This document shows, piece by piece, positions 7,349 to 9,431 of a DNA stretch of 9,431 bases. The position numbers and the translations under genes are program-made. The stretch is from Bacteroidota bacterium. Lineage in GTDB: Bacteria; Bacteroidota; Bacteroidia; Bacteroidales; GCA-2748055. Every line of letters begins with the position of its first letter. Position 1 is the first letter of the stretch. The stretch covers positions 1 through 9,431 of the forward strand of contig DAOWNM010000085.1 of NCBI GenBank assembly GCA_030642565.1, read 5' to 3'. The notes beneath the pieces are model-generated. The model saw only the letters and a program-made list of their open reading frames with translations, searched no databases and was not told the DNA's origin.

Positions 7349-7356
7349 TATCTTTA
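7349..7356 (+). promoter_or_regulatory. Possible -7 promoter element for the DUF4836-like gene
   Basis: TATCTTTA differs from TAnnTTTG only at the last base. A start about 7 nt downstream would give a leader of about 22 nt. No TTTG-like -33 element is visible at the usual distance, so co-transcription with the barrel gene remains equally possible. Confidence 0.25.
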
Positions 7357-7385
7357 TTCCTCTTAACAAGTCAAACTGAATTTTC

Positions 7386-8900
7386 ATGAAAAGATTATTT
7401 ATAGTCTTCGTATGGGTGGCCGCGCTGGCTCTCTCTTCCTGTTCGAAAAAGTCGCCCGAATTTGTTAATAGTATACCAGATGATGCCATTGCTGTGCTCT
7501 CGCTGCATCCCATGCAGATTCACACAAAAAGTAAGATCAACTCTTTTGCCTCCATCAAGGAGAAGGTGAAAGATGAACTCTGGGGTCAAATCCTTGATAA
7601 CCCGCTAAGTACAGGGCTAATGGTAAATGAGTATGCCTATGTTTTCGTCAAAATGGAGGAGACAGCCCCCATCATAGGTGTGGTAGCCGGAATGAAAGAT
7701 CTGAAGAAATTCGAAACCACCCTCTCCAAAATCAAAGAGGATATCAGTGAAGAGTTTCAGACCAATGAGGTGTACACCTGGATACAACAGGACAATAAAA
7801 GCATGATTGCCTGGAACAACAAGCAGATGATTGTACTGGCCTCACCCGATCATGATGAATTTGAAACTTCTTACTTCACCGGGACACTCGATAAGATGTT
7901 CAGTCCGGTGAAAGAGGAGTCCATCACCAGCCTGGTCGATTTCAAAGATTTCCTTGGAAAGATGAAGGACCTTAATATCTGGGTATCTTCCAATGAAATG
8001 TTCGATATCCTGGAAAAAATGGTTGATAATGATATACCTGATTTCCCGGTTGCCCTCTACCATAATTATGCGCAGATCTACATCGATTTTATAAATGGTG
8101 AGATGAATATTAACGGGGAGACCCACTTCAGCGAAGAGGTGGAAAAAAATATCGAGGAGTTCCTTGTAATGAAACCCGCCCTCAACCAGGATATGCTGAA
8201 CCTGGCTCCGGGAGGCAACCTGTTACTGGCTGTTGCGGGGTCCATAGATCTGGCGAAAGCACAACAGATGATAGAGAAATTCGCGCCCCCGAAACTTGAC
8301 ACCGTTAGTACAAAGGTTGAAATGGCCATCGGAATGGAGATTAAAGATCTGTTGGATGCCATTTCCGGCGATTTTACCATTGCCATAAACGGTATTGAAG
8401 GAGAAGCCATGATTCCGCTGGAAGTTTTCCTTGGAATCGGAGTGAATGACAATACTTTGCAGGAAAAACTGATGGAGACGGTCCAGGGAATGGCTCCGGT
8501 TGAAGAGGAGGGTGATTTCTTTATTATTAACATCCAGGGTAATGAAATCTACAGTGGCATCATCAACGATGTACTGGTGGTTACCAATGTAAAAGGGTAT
8601 AAAGATGCTATCAGGGGAGGAACCTATGAAAAACCGCTGACAAGCTCCATGTTTGGTGATTTTGCAGATGGATCGCTTGGCATGTTTGTTAATCTCGATC
8701 TGGCCCAATATCCGGCAATGGTGCAGGGATTACTCGGTCAGAATCCCCAGAGACAGCAGTGGATCGAACGTTTTACCGACCCATTTGATTACCTGGGTGT
8801 ATGTGCCAGCAACTACAAGAACAAGATTGTGGTGAAGACCAGTAATCCGTCAGAGAACAGTCTCTATACCATCATGAAAATGGTTGACACTCCGGAATAG
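7386..8900 (+). CDS. DUF4836-like envelope lipoprotein
   Basis: Exported lipoprotein of 504 aa. The signal peptide has a clear lipobox (LSSC, lipidated C19) followed by SKKSPEF. No acidic cluster follows the Cys, so a periplasm-facing location is more likely than the cell surface. The start of the mature protein, with PDDAIAVLSLHPMQIHTKSKI (about 32-52), and the overall length resemble the Bacteroidota DUF4836 family, whose function is not established. The chain seems to hold two similar halves: each has a hydrophobic strand with GxxxG-like turns and a 'GMKDLKKFE'- or 'GVNDNTLQEKL'-type helix that resembles self-reporting quality-control or carrier folds, but no catalytic motif is visible. 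The TAG stop is followed after 24 bp by an ABC ATPase gene, which suggests that the two are co-transcribed and that this lipoprotein works with an envelope transporter. That link is inferred from position only. Confidence 0.75.
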   Translation: MKRLFIVFVWVAALALSSCSKKSPEFVNSIPDDAIAVLSLHPMQIHTKSKINSFASIKEKVKDELWGQILDNPLSTGLMVNEYAYVFVKMEETAPIIGVVAGMKDLKKFETTLSKIKEDISEEFQTNEVYTWIQQDNKSMIAWNNKQMIVLASPDHDEFETSYFTGTLDKMFSPVKEESITSLVDFKDFLGKMKDLNIWVSSNEMFDILEKMVDNDIPDFPVALYHNYAQIYIDFINGEMNINGETHFSEEVEKNIEEFLVMKPALNQDMLNLAPGGNLLLAVAGSIDLAKAQQMIEKFAPPKLDTVSTKVEMAIGMEIKDLLDAISGDFTIAINGIEGEAMIPLEVFLGIGVNDNTLQEKLMETVQGMAPVEEEGDFFIINIQGNEIYSGIINDVLVVTNVKGYKDAIRGGTYEKPLTSSMFGDFADGSLGMFVNLDLAQYPAMVQGLLGQNPQRQQWIERFTDPFDYLGVCASNYKNKIVVKTSNPSENSLYTIMKMVDTPE

Positions 8901-8924
8901 GGTGCCGGACCTGAATCGTTGTGC

Positions 8925-9431
8925 ATGACCATCCGGTTTGAAAAGATGATTCCCCTGCCAATGCTGGAGCAGGATACCTCCGGTTCGGAAGTATGGGAGG
9001 CAGAATCGCTATTGCTGGAACAGGGAAAGTATTATGTGGTCGAGGCTCCCTCCGGAAGAGGCAAAACAAGCCTGCTTTCAGTAATCTATGGAATCCGTAC
9101 CGACTACCAGGGAGTTGTCTTTATAGATGACCGGGAACTGGTATCATTCACCCTTAAAGAGTGGTCGTCCATCAGGAAAAGTGAACTCTCCTTTATCTTC
9201 CAGGGGCTTGAGCTGTTTGATGACCTGACAGCCCTCGAAAATGTACGGCTAAAAAATGAAATGACCGGTTACCATTCTAATGAAAGAATCATGGAGATGG
9301 CCCGGGTGCTGGGAATTGATCCTTTTCTACAGAGAAAAGCCGGTATCCTCTCATTTGGACAGCAGCAGCGGGTGGCCATCATTCGCGCACTCTGTCAACC
9401 CTTCAACTTCCTGCTGGCTGATGAATGTTTC
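8925..9431 (+). CDS. ABC transporter ATP-binding protein, 3' truncated by window end
   Basis: Open frame of 169 codons running off the right edge; the start ATG is at 8925. It encodes an ABC ATPase of the small LolD/FtsE/MacB size class. Walker A is APSGRGKT (41-48), with Ala in place of the usual first Gly, which the P-loop pattern tolerates. The Q-loop glutamine is Q93 in FIFQGLELF. The signature is LSFGQQQR (142-149) instead of LSGGQxQR, with Phe at the third position. Walker B is FLLADE (162-167), with D166 and the catalytic E167. The D-loop and H-loop would lie beyond the window. There is no clear ribosome-binding site. The frame is the same as that of the preceding lipoprotein gene, whose TAG stop lies eight codons upstream, so the pair is probably one operon. 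A permease gene of FtsX type would be expected next. The substrate (lipoprotein, lipid, peptide or a mechanical signal) cannot be told. Confidence 0.88.
   Translation, partial: MTIRFEKMIPLPMLEQDTSGSEVWEAESLLLEQGKYYVVEAPSGRGKTSLLSVIYGIRTDYQGVVFIDDRELVSFTLKEWSSIRKSELSFIFQGLELFDDLTALENVRLKNEMTGYHSNERIMEMARVLGIDPFLQRKAGILSFGQQQRVAIIRALCQPFNFLLADECF

Noticed and set aside
8078..8708. Two overlapping - strand open frames of 151 and 161 codons
   Set aside because: Both are antisense to the DUF4836-like gene, of low complexity and without a signal or motif.
1..9431. CRISPR array, tRNA, rRNA, insertion sequence or attachment site
   Set aside because: Reading through the window I saw no regularly spaced repeats, cloverleaf-like segments, transposase motifs or flanking duplications.

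Overview
The window looks like chromosome from a member of the Bacteroidota, probably a polysaccharide-degrading lineage of the Bacteroidales/Marinilabiliales type. The evidence is the mix of families: a GH20 hexosaminidase, a lipoprotein GH78 rhamnosidase, an APH-like kinase fused to a RapZ C-terminal domain, a DUF3996-type small barrel and a DUF4836-type lipoprotein. AT-rich gaps with TAnnTTTG-like -7 elements and few Shine-Dalgarno sites agree with this. The genus cannot be fixed from the sequence. There is no sign of a phage, insertion sequence, CRISPR array, tRNA or rRNA, and coding density is high.

Layout: (1) 4-2424 (+), a membrane-anchored GH20 beta-N-acetylhexosaminidase with a beta-rich module inserted late in its barrel and a long C-terminal extension. 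(2) 2465-3898 (+), a two-domain protein with an aminoglycoside-phosphotransferase-like sugar kinase fold followed by the amino-sugar-sensing C-terminal domain of RapZ. A good Bacteroidota-type promoter candidate lies across the 1/2 junction. (3) 3920-6676 (-), a GH78 alpha-L-rhamnosidase lipoprotein, convergent with gene 2 and only 21 bp from it. (4) 6677-6860, a 184-bp divergent regulatory region. (5) 6861-7310 (+), a small outer-membrane beta-barrel. (6) 7386-8900 (+), a DUF4836-like lipoprotein. (7) 8925-9431 (+), an ABC ATPase cut by the window end, starting 24 bp after gene 6.

How the genes may work together: genes 1 and 2 suggest an amino-sugar salvage pair. The hexosaminidase would release GlcNAc-type sugars in the periplasm, and the kinase-RapZ fusion would phosphorylate or sense amino sugars in the cytoplasm. 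The rhamnosidase is a separate glycan-degradation gene on the other strand; no SusC/SusD pair is visible. Genes 6 and 7 look like the start of an envelope ABC-transporter operon whose permease would lie beyond the right edge.

Nothing here is clearly a wholly new system. The best leads are the module inserted in the GH20 barrel, the kinase-RapZ fusion beside a hexosaminidase, an inverted repeat that takes in the start codon of the barrel gene, and the DUF4836/ABC pairing with an atypical ATPase signature.
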